Assembly (NCBI GenBank): GCA_009797885.1
Contig: WNKP01000007.1
Location: forward strand, 62,001-126,000
Direction: 5' to 3'
Source: Flavobacteriaceae bacterium GF1
Lineage (GTDB): Bacteria > Bacteroidota > Bacteroidia > Flavobacteriales > Flavobacteriaceae
Length of the DNA stretch: 64,000 bases
Under the pieces are notes generated by a model. That model searched no databases. It had not been told where the DNA came from and saw nothing but the letters and a program-made list of their open reading frames with translations. Below are positions 52,044-60,973 of the stretch, piece after piece. Position numbers and translations under genes: made by a program. The stretch's first letter is position 1. The number at the start of each line of letters is the position of its first letter.

Positions 52044-53515
52044 AAGGTTACTTTAAAGACGGTATTTTTTTTGGTAGGCACCAATTGTATGCTGCCACCA
52101 TGCTTCTCGATAATTTTTTTGGTATAAAAAAGGCCAATTCCAAAGCCTTTTACATCATGGCGGTTACCCGTGGGAATCCGATAAAATTTATCGAAGATTT
52201 TTTCGCGTTGCGAAGAATCAATGGGTCCACCGTCATCGGCTACTGTAATTTCAAGGCCATCCATTACTGAAGTAATGTTCAACTCTATTTTCCTTCCCCC
52301 ATATTTGATGGCGTTGTCAATTAAATTGGCCAATGCATTTTCAAAGTGAAAAGCATCTACCTTTACATTCAATTCGGAAACATTGGTGCTGAACAACAAC
52401 TCCTTATTCGGGGCGATCATCCGGTATTTTTCCACCAACTGATGTAATAGCTTCACCACATCCAACCCTTCCTTGTTGATGAGTAATTTATCATTGTCCA
52501 GGGTAGCGGTTTCCAACAACTTTTCAACCATTTGATGCAGTTTCCGTAGCTGTTGGTTGGAGATATCAAGGTACTTTTCCGTTTTCGCCCGATCATTGGT
52601 GGCATTGAAATTCTTAATTCCCTCAATGGCCGTGGAAACCGTGGCAATAGGGGTTTTGAATTCATGGGTGATGTTACTGATCAGGTCGTTTTTGATTTCG
52701 GCCAACTGCTTTTGCTTTTTAATGATGTGCAGCAAAAAGAACAAACTGCCAATGATTAAGCCAGACAGCAAAACGGATAAAAGAATACCGGTTAAGCTAC
52801 GTTTTAGGACCATCAAAGTTGGATTGTTGAACTTTAACAGCAAGGTTTCGTCCTGGGGAAGGTAGGTTGATTTGGACAAGGTGGACAAGAGGAGCTTGCC
52901 GTTTCGCGTATCAGTGTTCCATCTAAAAACGGTGTCCTTGGTCGTATGGGTAAATGAATACAGAATATCGATTTTTTTTCGGCTGAGTTCATTTTCAAAA
53001 TAATCCCTCAATCTCGGGAAATCCAAGGAATCCCTCGTGAACGAAATAATGATCTTATTCGCCAGACCTTCAATATCGCGAATACTATCTGCAGTTTTTC
53101 CGCGAAAGACGGAAACGGCCGATATATTGCCCAAGGTATCAACTGTCACGCCCGAGGTAGAATCGAATAATTGTGTAAAACCAATGGGCTTTTGTGTAAG
53201 CCCTGAGGTATCTGCGCCCAGTTCCAAAAACAGGGAATCAATGCGGTTACCCTTTATTTTGGAAATGAAGCTGCCTGCTTTTTTCGTAAAATCCTGATTT
53301 GGTGTTCTATTATCCACAAAAGCCAGGACATTGGTTTTGGCAATATCGGCAAAGTAGGCCTCAACACCATTGTCAAGACTTATTTGCACTTCATTGATGA
53401 GCCGCTGTTTATTGGCCGCGTAATGCTGTGCGTTCCAATAGACCTGAATGGCGATCGTAATTACAATGGTAATCCCAATAAGATAGGCGATATGATTGAA
53501 TCGATTTCGGTTCAC
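52040..53515 (-). CDS. Sensor histidine kinase
   Basis: 491 residues with the chosen GTG start at 53515 (MNRNRFNHIAYLIGITIVITIAIQVYW). A longer frame from GTG 53563 would overlap two of the three GTTAAC boxes (53556-53571). Helix 1 (about 10-27) and helix 2 (about 240-263) enclose a periplasmic sensor region of ~210 residues. The HisKA helix has His284 in SNITHEFKTPIATV, followed by the HATPase N-box (ALANLIDNAIKY), G1 (VADDGGPI) and G2 (VKGFGIGLFY). There is no HAMP linker. It is the first gene of the kinase-regulator operon and faces the GLPGLI gene divergently. Confidence 0.9.
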   Translation of the reverse strand: MNRNRFNHIAYLIGITIVITIAIQVYWNAQHYAANKQRLINEVQISLDNGVEAYFADIAKTNVLAFVDNRTPNQDFTKKAGSFISKIKGNRIDSLFLELGADTSGLTQKPIGFTQLFDSTSGVTVDTLGNISAVSVFRGKTADSIRDIEGLANKIIISFTRDSLDFPRLRDYFENELSRKKIDILYSFTHTTKDTVFRWNTDTRNGKLLLSTLSKSTYLPQDETLLLKFNNPTLMVLKRSLTGILLSVLLSGLIIGSLFFLLHIIKKQKQLAEIKNDLISNITHEFKTPIATVSTAIEGIKNFNATNDRAKTEKYLDISNQQLRKLHQMVEKLLETATLDNDKLLINKEGLDVVKLLHQLVEKYRMIAPNKELLFSTNVSELNVKVDAFHFENALANLIDNAIKYGGRKIELNITSVMDGLEITVADDGGPIDSSQREKIFDKFYRIPTGNRHDVKGFGIGLFYTKKIIEKHGGSIQLVPTKKNTVFKVTL

Positions 53516-53555
53516 TACCCAAAAGTAGCTACAAAATTTGGGCGATTTTCCCTTG

Positions 53556-53581
53556 GTTAACACTCGTTAACGTTGGTTAAC
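53556..53581. promoter_or_regulatory. Three GTTAAC boxes at exact 10-bp spacing
   Basis: GTTAAC occurs at 53556-53561, 53566-53571 and 53576-53581, in phase on one face of the helix. They lie about 65-90 bp upstream of the GLPGLI gene and 40-65 bp upstream of the kinase start. Direct repeats spaced by one helical turn are the usual form of OmpR-type binding arrays. The cognate regulator is inferred to be 51363-52043. Confidence 0.65.
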
Positions 53582-53646
53582 CTTTTTCTGTTTTTGCAAA
53601 GGGCAAATTTGTGGCATAGAAAAACCCATTTATAAACTACTCCGTT

Positions 53647-54486
53647 ATGAAAAATTTGATTTTAATAGCCGCACTACTTGGGATGTTGTGCCCCTTTGCC
53701 CTTAATGCACAAGAATTTACAGGCCTTGCAACGTACAAAACGGCCGCAAAAATGTCCATCACTTTGGATAGTACAAAAACTTCTTCCGCTGAACAGGAAA
53801 TGATCAACCAAAGGTTAATGAAGGCCCTGCAGAAGGAATACGAACTGACGTTTAACAAAACAGAGTCCAATTGGAAAGAAGTTGAAAAGTTGGACAACGG
53901 TGCCACGGGCGCCGGTGTTGAAGTAGTGATGATAGGTATGGGTGGTGGCAGTGATGGACTGCTGTACAAAAATACCAAGGACAAGACTTCCCTGGAGACC
54001 ACCGATAGCTTTGGAAAACTTTTTTTGGTCTCCGGCAATTTGGTTCCCTATGAATGGGAAATGACCTCGGATACCAAACAGATAGGGCGCTATACCTGTT
54101 ACAAGGCAATCGCAAAACGTGAAACTACCCAAATCCGCGTTGCTGAGGTCAATGGGGAAAAAGAGGAGAAATCAGAAAAAAGGACCCAAACCATAACGGC
54201 CTGGTATACCCCGGAAATTCCGGTTACCCATGGCCCGGACGACTATTGGGGACTTCCGGGTTTGATTATGGAAATCAGTAATGGCAGTAGGATCATGGTA
54301 TGCAATAAGGTAGTGTTGAATCCAAAAGAGGCCATTGCCATTGAAATTCCTTCCAAGGGAAAAGAGGTAACCGATGAGGAATACGAAGTGATCATGAAAG
54401 AGCAGGTCCAAAAAATGAAAAATAGATATGGGGGAGAAAGGCGAAAAGGAAAAAATGCCAATGTCGAAATCAAAATAGGGGGTTAG
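53647..54486 (+). CDS. GLPGLI family protein
   Basis: 279 residues, with signal peptide MKNLILIAALLGMLCPFALNAQ. The eponymous GLPGLI motif is at residues 202-207 in DDYWGLPGLIMEISNG, preceded by the conserved YEWEMTSDTKQIGRYTCYKA and TAWYTPEIPVTHGP. The C-terminal ~25 residues are Lys/Gly-rich. The family is almost restricted to Bacteroidota, and members are secreted and encoded beside an outer-membrane beta-barrel receptor, as here (43 bp upstream of the next gene). The function is unknown. Confidence 0.92.
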   Translation: MKNLILIAALLGMLCPFALNAQEFTGLATYKTAAKMSITLDSTKTSSAEQEMINQRLMKALQKEYELTFNKTESNWKEVEKLDNGATGAGVEVVMIGMGGGSDGLLYKNTKDKTSLETTDSFGKLFLVSGNLVPYEWEMTSDTKQIGRYTCYKAIAKRETTQIRVAEVNGEKEEKSEKRTQTITAWYTPEIPVTHGPDDYWGLPGLIMEISNGSRIMVCNKVVLNPKEAIAIEIPSKGKEVTDEEYEVIMKEQVQKMKNRYGGERRKGKNANVEIKIGG

Positions 54487-54529
54487 GAACCAGAATTCCT
54501 TTACATAACCAACCTAAAACAATCAAAAA

Positions 54530-57217
54530 ATGATCAGAATTGCTGTTGCCCTTATTTATGGGGTGGTGACGTTGTCTTGCCTTACCGGACGTGCCCAAAA
54601 CGTCGTAATCAACGGTAAGGTAAGCGACACCATCAATAATCCACTGGAACTTGCCAATATCATCGCCATAAGCAAACGGACCAACGCCATAGCTTCGTAT
54701 GGCATTACGGATAGTGACGGTAAATTTCAGTTGCGATTAAAAAAAGATAGCCTCTATACCTTTCGGGCCAGCTATTTGGGCTTTGAAACTTGGGAAGAGG
54801 ACTTTAGGGCAACCAATGACCAAACCAAGAACATTGTCTTACGGCCATCACCAAATCAGTTGGATGAGATTGAATTGGTGGAAGAGTTTCCGGTAACCGT
54901 ATCCGGCGATACCATTACCTATAACGCCGATTCCTTTACCACAGGAAGGGAAAAGAAATTGGAGCATGTGCTGGAACGCCTACCGGGCTTTGAAGTTACC
55001 GATGAGGGAGAAGTAAAGGTGCAGGGCAAGAAGGTTGAAAAAGTGTTGGTCGAGGGGAAAGCCTTCTTTGATGGCGATAGTAAAATGGCCACCAGGAACA
55101 TTCCCGCAAATGCCATAGACAAGGTGCAGGTACTCCGGGACTTTAATGAAGTGGGCCCATTGAACGGAATCAGTGATAGTGATGCCATTGCTTTGAACGT
55201 TAAGCTCAAGGACGGAAAGAAAAACCTTTGGTTCGGTGACGTCGCTGTAGGCGCCGGACCCGAAGGACGCTATCTTGCCCATCCGAATTTGTTCTATTAT
55301 TCGCCCAAGACCAGTTTTAATTTTATTGGGGATTTGAACAATATTGGGGAACAGGCATTTACCCTGCAGGATTATTTTCGCTTTAACGGGGGCTTGGCAA
55401 ATCTGGGCAAAAGGTCGGGATCTACGGTTGAGCTTTCGAGCGATGATATTGGTCTTTCACTTTTGCAGAACAATCGGGCGCAGCAAATAGAATCACAGTT
55501 GGCGGCCATCAATTTTAACCATAATCCCAATAAAAAATGGAAGCTTTCCGGTTTTGGTATTTTCTCGGATGTCGATACCGATCTATCAAGTGTTTCAAGA
55601 CGGACCTATATTCGGGAAACGGGTGATAATCTAGAGACCTTAACGTCCAACACACTGCAAAAGAACACTGCCGCCTTGTTAAAAGTGGCCTCCACCTATA
55701 CTCCAGATTCAAGATGGCACGTAAGCTATGATGGTTTTTTAAAGGGAGCAAAAATTGAGGATATTGGTGTGCTGGCCTCTAATTTTGAAACCTTTAGCAA
55801 CAGTATTCGCCCTACCGATTTGCGAAGGCCTTTTTCAGTGGAACAATCGCTGAACGCTTTTTTTGCCAAAGACGACAAAAATGTGTTTTCGCTTGAGACC
55901 AATTATCTTTTTAAAGAACAACGACCTGATTATGATTTGATATCGACCCAACAACCCTTTTTGGGTACCATACCCTTGCAGGCCGATACTCCCTTTAACC
56001 TGTTTCAATCGCAAACGATTTTGACCAATAAGTTGGATGCCGAGATCAATTATTACAGGGTATTGAACAACACCAACCATTTGAATTTTACATTGGGCAC
56101 GGTCATCAATGGGCAGCGCATGCAATCGGCACTTTCGCAGCGTTTTCAAGGTGGTTCTGAACAGGAATTGGGCCAACGTCAATTTAACAATCAGGCCAGT
56201 TTTGATTTTTGGGACCTTTATATGGGTCTTTCCTATCGTGTAAAACTTGGAAAATTAACGCTAAACCCGGGCGTGACCTTTCATATCTATGATACAGGGA
56301 ATACACAGTTTGAGGAAGAAGTAAATCTGGATAAAACCTTACTGTTGCCCCAATTACGGGCCAAGTATAAGTTTAACAAAGCGCAGAGCCTACAACTGGA
56401 TTATAGCATTCAGGCAGAATTCGCTGATATCCGAAATTTGGCACAAGCCACATTGCTCTCGGGCTACAATAGTCTTTTTGCGGGTAATCCGGGACTTCGT
56501 AATGCCTGGTACCATAATGCCACATTGAACTATTTTAATTTTAGTATGTTCAATTTTACCAACATCAATGGGGGAATCGTTTATCAAAAAAGGTTTGAGG
56601 CCATCACCAATACTTTACGTTTTGTTGGTTTGGACCGCGAAGCAACACCGATCAATATTGATGAACCCAATGAGACCTTTTCCCTTTTTGGGAATTATGA
56701 ACGTCGATTTCCATATGTAAAAGGACGTTTGGAAGCAAAGTTGGGCTATAGTAAGTTTAATAACCAAATTGATGGGCTAGCCAATTTCAATCGTTCCTTT
56801 ACCCAGAATTACACGATTTCATTGGAGACCCGTTTTAAGGAAGCACCCAACGTGGAAGTGGGTTTTGAGAAGATATGGAACGACTATGGTACGGCGACCA
56901 TTGACAACCGCTTTGTGACAAATCGTCCTTTTGCCAATATCGAAGCCTATTTTCTTAAAAACTTTACGATGACCGTTGACTATGAGTACAACGAATACAA
57001 AAACCGGGCAGGAGGGGTGAGCAGTTACTATGATTTTTTGAATGCCGCTTTGTATTTTGAAAAGGAAGATAGTCCATGGGAGTTTAAGATTACAGGGTTG
57101 AACCTTTTGAACACGGCTTCGATCCGTCAGGATTCCTTTAGTGAAAACCTGATCAGCACCTTTGAATATTTTGTACAGCCAAGGTATTTTCTGCTCAGTG
57201 TAAAATATTCCCTTTGA
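54530..57217 (+). CDS. Outer-membrane receptor-like beta-barrel protein with carboxypeptidase-like regulatory domain
   Basis: 895 residues. Signal peptide to about residue 23 (RAQ), then a CarboxypepD_reg-like domain (25-110, VVINGKVSDTINNPLELANIIAISKRTN). A plug-like segment follows (about 120-240: SGDTITYNADSFTTGREKKLEHVLERLPGFEVTDEGEVKVQGKKVEKVLVEGKAFF... IDKVQVLRDFNEVG), then a 600-residue barrel ending in FLLSVKYSL. It looks like a SusC/TonB-receptor relative of the kind encoded with GLPGLI proteins, but without an evident N-terminal TonB box. The pair probably transports or modifies a substrate sensed by the adjacent two-component system (inference). Confidence 0.85.
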   Translation: MIRIAVALIYGVVTLSCLTGRAQNVVINGKVSDTINNPLELANIIAISKRTNAIASYGITDSDGKFQLRLKKDSLYTFRASYLGFETWEEDFRATNDQTKNIVLRPSPNQLDEIELVEEFPVTVSGDTITYNADSFTTGREKKLEHVLERLPGFEVTDEGEVKVQGKKVEKVLVEGKAFFDGDSKMATRNIPANAIDKVQVLRDFNEVGPLNGISDSDAIALNVKLKDGKKNLWFGDVAVGAGPEGRYLAHPNLFYYSPKTSFNFIGDLNNIGEQAFTLQDYFRFNGGLANLGKRSGSTVELSSDDIGLSLLQNNRAQQIESQLAAINFNHNPNKKWKLSGFGIFSDVDTDLSSVSRRTYIRETGDNLETLTSNTLQKNTAALLKVASTYTPDSRWHVSYDGFLKGAKIEDIGVLASNFETFSNSIRPTDLRRPFSVEQSLNAFFAKDDKNVFSLETNYLFKEQRPDYDLISTQQPFLGTIPLQADTPFNLFQSQTILTNKLDAEINYYRVLNNTNHLNFTLGTVINGQRMQSALSQRFQGGSEQELGQRQFNNQASFDFWDLYMGLSYRVKLGKLTLNPGVTFHIYDTGNTQFEEEVNLDKTLLLPQLRAKYKFNKAQSLQLDYSIQAEFADIRNLAQATLLSGYNSLFAGNPGLRNAWYHNATLNYFNFSMFNFTNINGGIVYQKRFEAITNTLRFVGLDREATPINIDEPNETFSLFGNYERRFPYVKGRLEAKLGYSKFNNQIDGLANFNRSFTQNYTISLETRFKEAPNVEVGFEKIWNDYGTATIDNRFVTNRPFANIEAYFLKNFTMTVDYEYNEYKNRAGGVSSYYDFLNAALYFEKEDSPWEFKITGLNLLNTASIRQDSFSENLISTFEYFVQPRYFLLSVKYSL

Positions 57218-57254
57218 TTTTTTGTGAAAACGGGTCTGACAATGAAAGATTTTA

Positions 57255-57262
57255 TATTTTTG
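57255..57262 (+). promoter_or_regulatory. -7 box TATTTTTG of metK
   Basis: Exact TAnnTTTG match. The transcript would begin near 57269, just ahead of the SAM-II motif at 57275. Confidence 0.6.
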
Positions 57263-57274
57263 GCCTCCGATAAT

Positions 57275-57325
57275 GAGGACAGATTTGACTGATTGCAACC
57301 TCTATAAAAAATGCTAAAAAGCAGT
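57275..57325 (+). ncRNA. SAM-II (SAM-alpha) riboswitch candidate upstream of metK
   Basis: P1 is GAGG (57275-57278) with CCTC (57299-57302). The loop reads GATTTGACTGATTGCAA, and the 3' part ends in GCTAAAAAGCAG. From memory, the SAM-II consensus has GATTTAAC..TTGCAA in the loop and a 3' GCTAAAAAG, with a pseudoknot between loop and 3' tail. Here CTG of the loop can pair with CAG at 57322-57324. The element is 51 bases before the metK ATG. SAM-II is known from Alphaproteobacteria and Bacteroidota, where it represses SAM-synthesis genes. A covariance search was not possible. Confidence 0.72.
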
Positions 57326-57375
57326 GTAAACTTCTTTGAGGGCATTCGTCAAATCTTGTCACTAAACTAAATTGA

Positions 57376-58629
57376 ATGCCGTATTTATTTACCTCTGAAT
57401 CCGTAAGTGAGGGACATCCGGATAAAATTGCGGACCAAATCAGCGATGCCTTATTGGATAATTTTTTGGCCTTTGATAGCAATAGTAAAGTGGCTTGTGA
57501 AACTTTGGTCACAACAGGACAGGTGGTATTGGCCGGAGAAGTGAAGAGCGGAACGTATTTGGATGTGCAGACCATTGCCCGGGAGGTCATTAACAAAATT
57601 GGCTATACCAAAGGCGAATATAAATTCAGTGGGGATTCCTGTGGGGTGATTTCCCTAATTCATGAACAATCCCAAGATATCAATCAAGGTGTGGATAGGA
57701 CCACCAAAGAAGAACAGGGTGCTGGGGATCAGGGAATGATGTTTGGGTATGCTACCAAGGAAACGGAGAATTATATGCCCCTGGCTTTGGATATTTCACA
57801 TAAAATCCTACAGGTTTTGGCTGAGCTAAGACGCGAGGGAGATACAGTTACCTATTTACGCCCAGATGCCAAAGCCCAAGTAACCATTGAATATTCCGAT
57901 GATAACGTGCCCCAACGAATCGATACCATAGTGGTGTCCACCCAGCATGACGATTTTGACGCAGATGAAGCCATGCTGGCTAAAATAAAGACGGATATCA
58001 TCGAAACCTTGATTCCCAGGGTTAAATCACAATTGCCCAGTACTATCCAGCAACTCTTTGATGATGATATTACCTATCACATCAATCCAACGGGAAAATT
58101 TGTTATTGGAGGCCCACATGGTGATGCAGGGCTCACCGGGCGTAAAATTGTGGTAGATACCTATGGGGGAAAGGGAGCACATGGAGGAGGTGCTTTTAGT
58201 GGGAAAGACCCCAGCAAGGTAGACCGAAGTGCAGCCTACGCGGCCAGACATGCTGCAAAGAATTTGGTGGCGGCCGGAGTTGCGGATGAGCTATTGGTCC
58301 AGGTAAGTTATGCTATTGGGGTGGTGGAACCCACATCCATTTTTGTAGATAGCTATGGTACTTCAAAAGTTGGTCTTAGTGATGGAGAGATTGCCAAGAA
58401 AGTGGCCACTCTTTTTGATATGAAACCCTATGCCATAGAGAACAGATTAAAGCTTCGAAACCCCATATATTCGGAAACTGCGGCCTATGGACATTTTGGG
58501 AAAGCACCCAAAACGGTAACCAAGGTATTTGAGTCACCCTACAATGGTCGCATTGAAAAAGAGGTAGAGCTTTTCACTTGGGAAAAATTGGACAAGGTGG
58601 AAGAGGTAAAGACCGCTTTTGGGTTGTAG
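57376..58629 (+). CDS. metK: S-adenosylmethionine synthetase
   Basis: 417 residues. Makes SAM from methionine and ATP. Family motifs are complete: [63 protein letters not shown] and the C-terminal [15 protein letters not shown] segment. A helical stretch [12 protein letters not shown] includes the ATP loop. A promoter and a SAM-II-type leader lie upstream, which fits feedback control by the product. A gene-free stretch of 363 bp that includes a MITE follows. Confidence 0.98.
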   Translation: MPYLFTSESVSEGHPDKIADQISDALLDNFLAFDSNSKVACETLVTTGQVVLAGEVKSGTYLDVQTIAREVINKIGYTKGEYKFSGDSCGVISLIHEQSQDINQGVDRTTKEEQGAGDQGMMFGYATKETENYMPLALDISHKILQVLAELRREGDTVTYLRPDAKAQVTIEYSDDNVPQRIDTIVVSTQHDDFDADEAMLAKIKTDIIETLIPRVKSQLPSTIQQLFDDDITYHINPTGKFVIGGPHGDAGLTGRKIVVDTYGGKGAHGGGAFSGKDPSKVDRSAAYAARHAAKNLVAAGVADELLVQVSYAIGVVEPTSIFVDSYGTSKVGLSDGEIAKKVATLFDMKPYAIENRLKLRNPIYSETAAYGHFGKAPKTVTKVFESPYNGRIEKEVELFTWEKLDKVEEVKTAFGL

Positions 58630-58694
58630 ACTTAGAATAACGCTGGCTTCGAGAAGCTTAGCCATCAAGAATTAGGTTTTTCCGCATGGTCTAT

Positions 58695-58720
58695 GTTGCC
58701 TGAGGTAACTCGAAGGCAAC
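58695..58720. repeat. Small hairpin in the metK 3' region
   Basis: GTTGCCT (58695-58701) pairs with AGGCAAC (58714-58720) around a 12-base loop. No T-run follows. Apart from this and the MITE, nothing is seen in the 58630-58804 stretch. Confidence 0.3.
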
Positions 58721-58804
58721 ACTTTAGCTAAATTCACCAATCCTAAAGAATAGGCATAAGTACCCAGTCCCATTCTTTTGCCTTCTTAATTCTTTGTAGT
58801 TTTA

Positions 58805-58964
58805 GAGCCTGTTTGGGAATCTGTCAATTGTTTTCTTATGTCCCTTTTTGCACGGCACATTGTTAAAATTTTAGTCCATAACTATGGCTATGTACAAAAA
58901 TTTAGCCGCGTTCCGCACAAAAATGACCTGTAACAATTCCAATCACAAATTCCCAAACAGGCTC
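58805..58964. mobile_element. 160-bp MITE (IS5/IS1031-type ends)
   Basis: Perfect terminal inverted repeats of 16 bp, GAGCCTGTTTGGGAAT at the left end (58805-58820) and its complement at the right end (58949-58964), are bounded on both sides by TTA (58802-58804 and 58965-58967). The TTA is a 3-bp target duplication of the TNA kind made by IS1031/IS5-family transposases. The arms remain partly complementary for about 50 bp inward, so the element can fold into a long hairpin. It has no coding capacity. The GAGCCTGTTT start is recalled as typical of IS5-group ends. No parent transposase is in the window. Confidence 0.75.
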
Positions 58965-58992
58965 TTAAATTTCAATCCAATATAAAAATTCC

Positions 58993-60930
58993 ATGAAGCA
59001 GACCGTTCGTCTTTTTGTTCTTTCGGCTTTCTTTTTGATCGCGTTTCAGTCCTGTAAAAAAACAACCCAAAAGGTAGGACTTGACGTAGCTGAAAACTAT
59101 GTGGCCAACAACTATACCAAGCAGGAGGTGGATATAGCAATGAGGGATGGGGTAAAATTGCATACCACCATCTACTCCCCAAGGGATACCTCCAAAGAAT
59201 ACCCCATTATCATGCAGCGAACGCCTTACAGTTCAAGGCCTTATGGAAAAGGGAACTTTAGAAAGCAGATAGGACCCAATATCAATATGATGAAGGACGG
59301 CTACATTGTGGTGTATCAAGATGTCAGGGGGCGTTGGTTAAGTGAAGGGCATTATGAAAATATGAGGGCCTATATTCCAAACAAAACGGATAGTACCCAG
59401 GTTGATGAAAGCTCGGATACCTATGATACCATTGAATGGCTGGTAAACCACGTAGCTAACAATAATGGGCGTGTTGGGCTTTGGGGCATTTCATATCCCG
59501 GGTTCTATGCTACCTATGGGACCATTGATCCACATCCTGCCTTAAAGGCATCTTCACCCCAAGCCTGTATTGGGGATTTCTTTTTTGACGATTTTCACCA
59601 TAATGGTGCCTATTTGTTGAGTTATTTCCGGGCGACCTCCCTTTTTGGAACACCACGACCTAACGGAGATCAACCTATTGATACCGCCTGGTATACCCTT
59701 CCAGATATTGGAACGGAAGACCAATATGAATTTTTCCTGGAGGCCGGCCCCCTCAAAAATCTAAACACTTTCTTTGAGTACGATATCAAAGACCAAATCT
59801 CCTTGGCCCCAGATGGGATGACCGATGATTTCTTTTGGAATGAATTGAAGGAACATCCCAACTATGATGAACTCTGGCAACGGCGGGGATTGATACAACA
59901 TTTGGACAAAACCAAACCGCATGTGGCCACGATGATCGTGGGGGGATGGTTTGATGCCGAAGATTTATATGGTCCCCTGGAAACCTACAAAAACATTGAA
60001 AAACACAATACGGGAGCATACAACACTATGGTTTTTGGTCCCTGGGACCATGGCCGGTGGGCAAGACGCAATGGCCGGAGTTTGGTGGGCAATTATTATT
60101 TTGGGGATTCCATTTCGGAGTTTTACCAGGACAAGATCGAGACGCGGTTTTTTCATCACTTTTTAAAGGGAGAGGCCGATGGCAAAACGGGACTGCCAGA
60201 AGCTTATGTGTACGATTCCGGCAGAAAGGAATGGAGCGAAATGGATGCCTGGCCTCCCAAGAAGACCACAAAGAAAACGATGTTCCTTTCAGAAAATCAG
60301 GAATTGACCTTGGAGCCTAAAGGGACCAAGGGCATTCAGTTCGTTAGTGATATCAAAAAGCCAGTTCCCTATTCCGAGGATATTAAATCGGTCTTTACCC
60401 CAAGAAAGTACATGACGGATGACCAACGGTTCGCTGCAAGACGTTCCGATGTTTTGGTTTTTGAGACTGAGATATTGGAAGAAGATTTGACTTTGGCCGG
60501 GCCCATTATGGCCAATCTTAAGGTTGCTACCACCGGCACTGCGGCCGATTGGATCGTAAAAGTAATAGATGTACATCCGGCCAATGCGGAAACCAATGCG
60601 GAAATGCAGGATCATCTAAAAATGAGCAACTACCATTTAATGGTTCGGAGTGAAGTGTTGCGGGGACGTTTTCGAAATAGCTTTACCGATCCGGAGCCAT
60701 TTACCCCAAATGCAAAGACCACTGTCGATATCAAATTACAAGATGTCTTTCATACGTTTAAAAAGGGACATAAACTTCAGGTTCAAGTGCAGAGTACCTG
60801 GTTTCCATTGATTGATCTAAATCCGCAGACCTATGTGGAAAATATCTTTAAAGCGGACGAAAGCGATTTTAAAACACAGACCCATACCGTGTTTACGGAC
60901 TCTAGTCTTGAGTTTTCCATTTTGGAATAA
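58993..60930 (+). CDS. CocE/NonD-family hydrolase (X-Pro dipeptidyl-peptidase S15 type), exported
   Basis: 645 residues. A lipoprotein-like signal ends at FQSC with Cys21. The alpha/beta-hydrolase domain has its nucleophile Ser167 in WGISYPGFYATY, an oxyanion RTPYS segment (77-81) and VVYQDVRGRWLSEG, all standard for the S15/CocE group. A helical cap is inserted near 210-290. The C-terminal jelly-roll domain (from ~450: SDVLVFETEILEEDLTLAGPIMANLKVATTGTAADWIVKVIDVHP) is the PepX_C type. Such enzymes act as alpha-amino acid ester hydrolases or acyl/peptide hydrolases in the periplasm or at the surface. The end of the MITE duplication is 25 bp before its start codon. Confidence 0.88.
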   Translation: MKQTVRLFVLSAFFLIAFQSCKKTTQKVGLDVAENYVANNYTKQEVDIAMRDGVKLHTTIYSPRDTSKEYPIIMQRTPYSSRPYGKGNFRKQIGPNINMMKDGYIVVYQDVRGRWLSEGHYENMRAYIPNKTDSTQVDESSDTYDTIEWLVNHVANNNGRVGLWGISYPGFYATYGTIDPHPALKASSPQACIGDFFFDDFHHNGAYLLSYFRATSLFGTPRPNGDQPIDTAWYTLPDIGTEDQYEFFLEAGPLKNLNTFFEYDIKDQISLAPDGMTDDFFWNELKEHPNYDELWQRRGLIQHLDKTKPHVATMIVGGWFDAEDLYGPLETYKNIEKHNTGAYNTMVFGPWDHGRWARRNGRSLVGNYYFGDSISEFYQDKIETRFFHHFLKGEADGKTGLPEAYVYDSGRKEWSEMDAWPPKKTTKKTMFLSENQELTLEPKGTKGIQFVSDIKKPVPYSEDIKSVFTPRKYMTDDQRFAARRSDVLVFETEILEEDLTLAGPIMANLKVATTGTAADWIVKVIDVHPANAETNAEMQDHLKMSNYHLMVRSEVLRGRFRNSFTDPEPFTPNAKTTVDIKLQDVFHTFKKGHKLQVQVQSTWFPLIDLNPQTYVENIFKADESDFKTQTHTVFTDSSLEFSILE

Positions 60931-60973
60931 ATAAATTGATTTTTAATGAAAAAGTATTGCGCGTTCGGTATTT

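Noticed and set aside
53516-53563. GTG 53563 as start of the histidine kinase
   Set aside because: It would place two GTTAAC boxes inside or at the start of the coding region and adds 16 residues before a normal N-terminus. GTG 53515 is simpler.
58993-60930. MITE insertion as a disruption of the CocE-type gene
   Set aside because: The element ends before the start codon, and the protein has a complete signal peptide and full-length catalytic and PepX_C-type domains. Only the promoter region can be affected.
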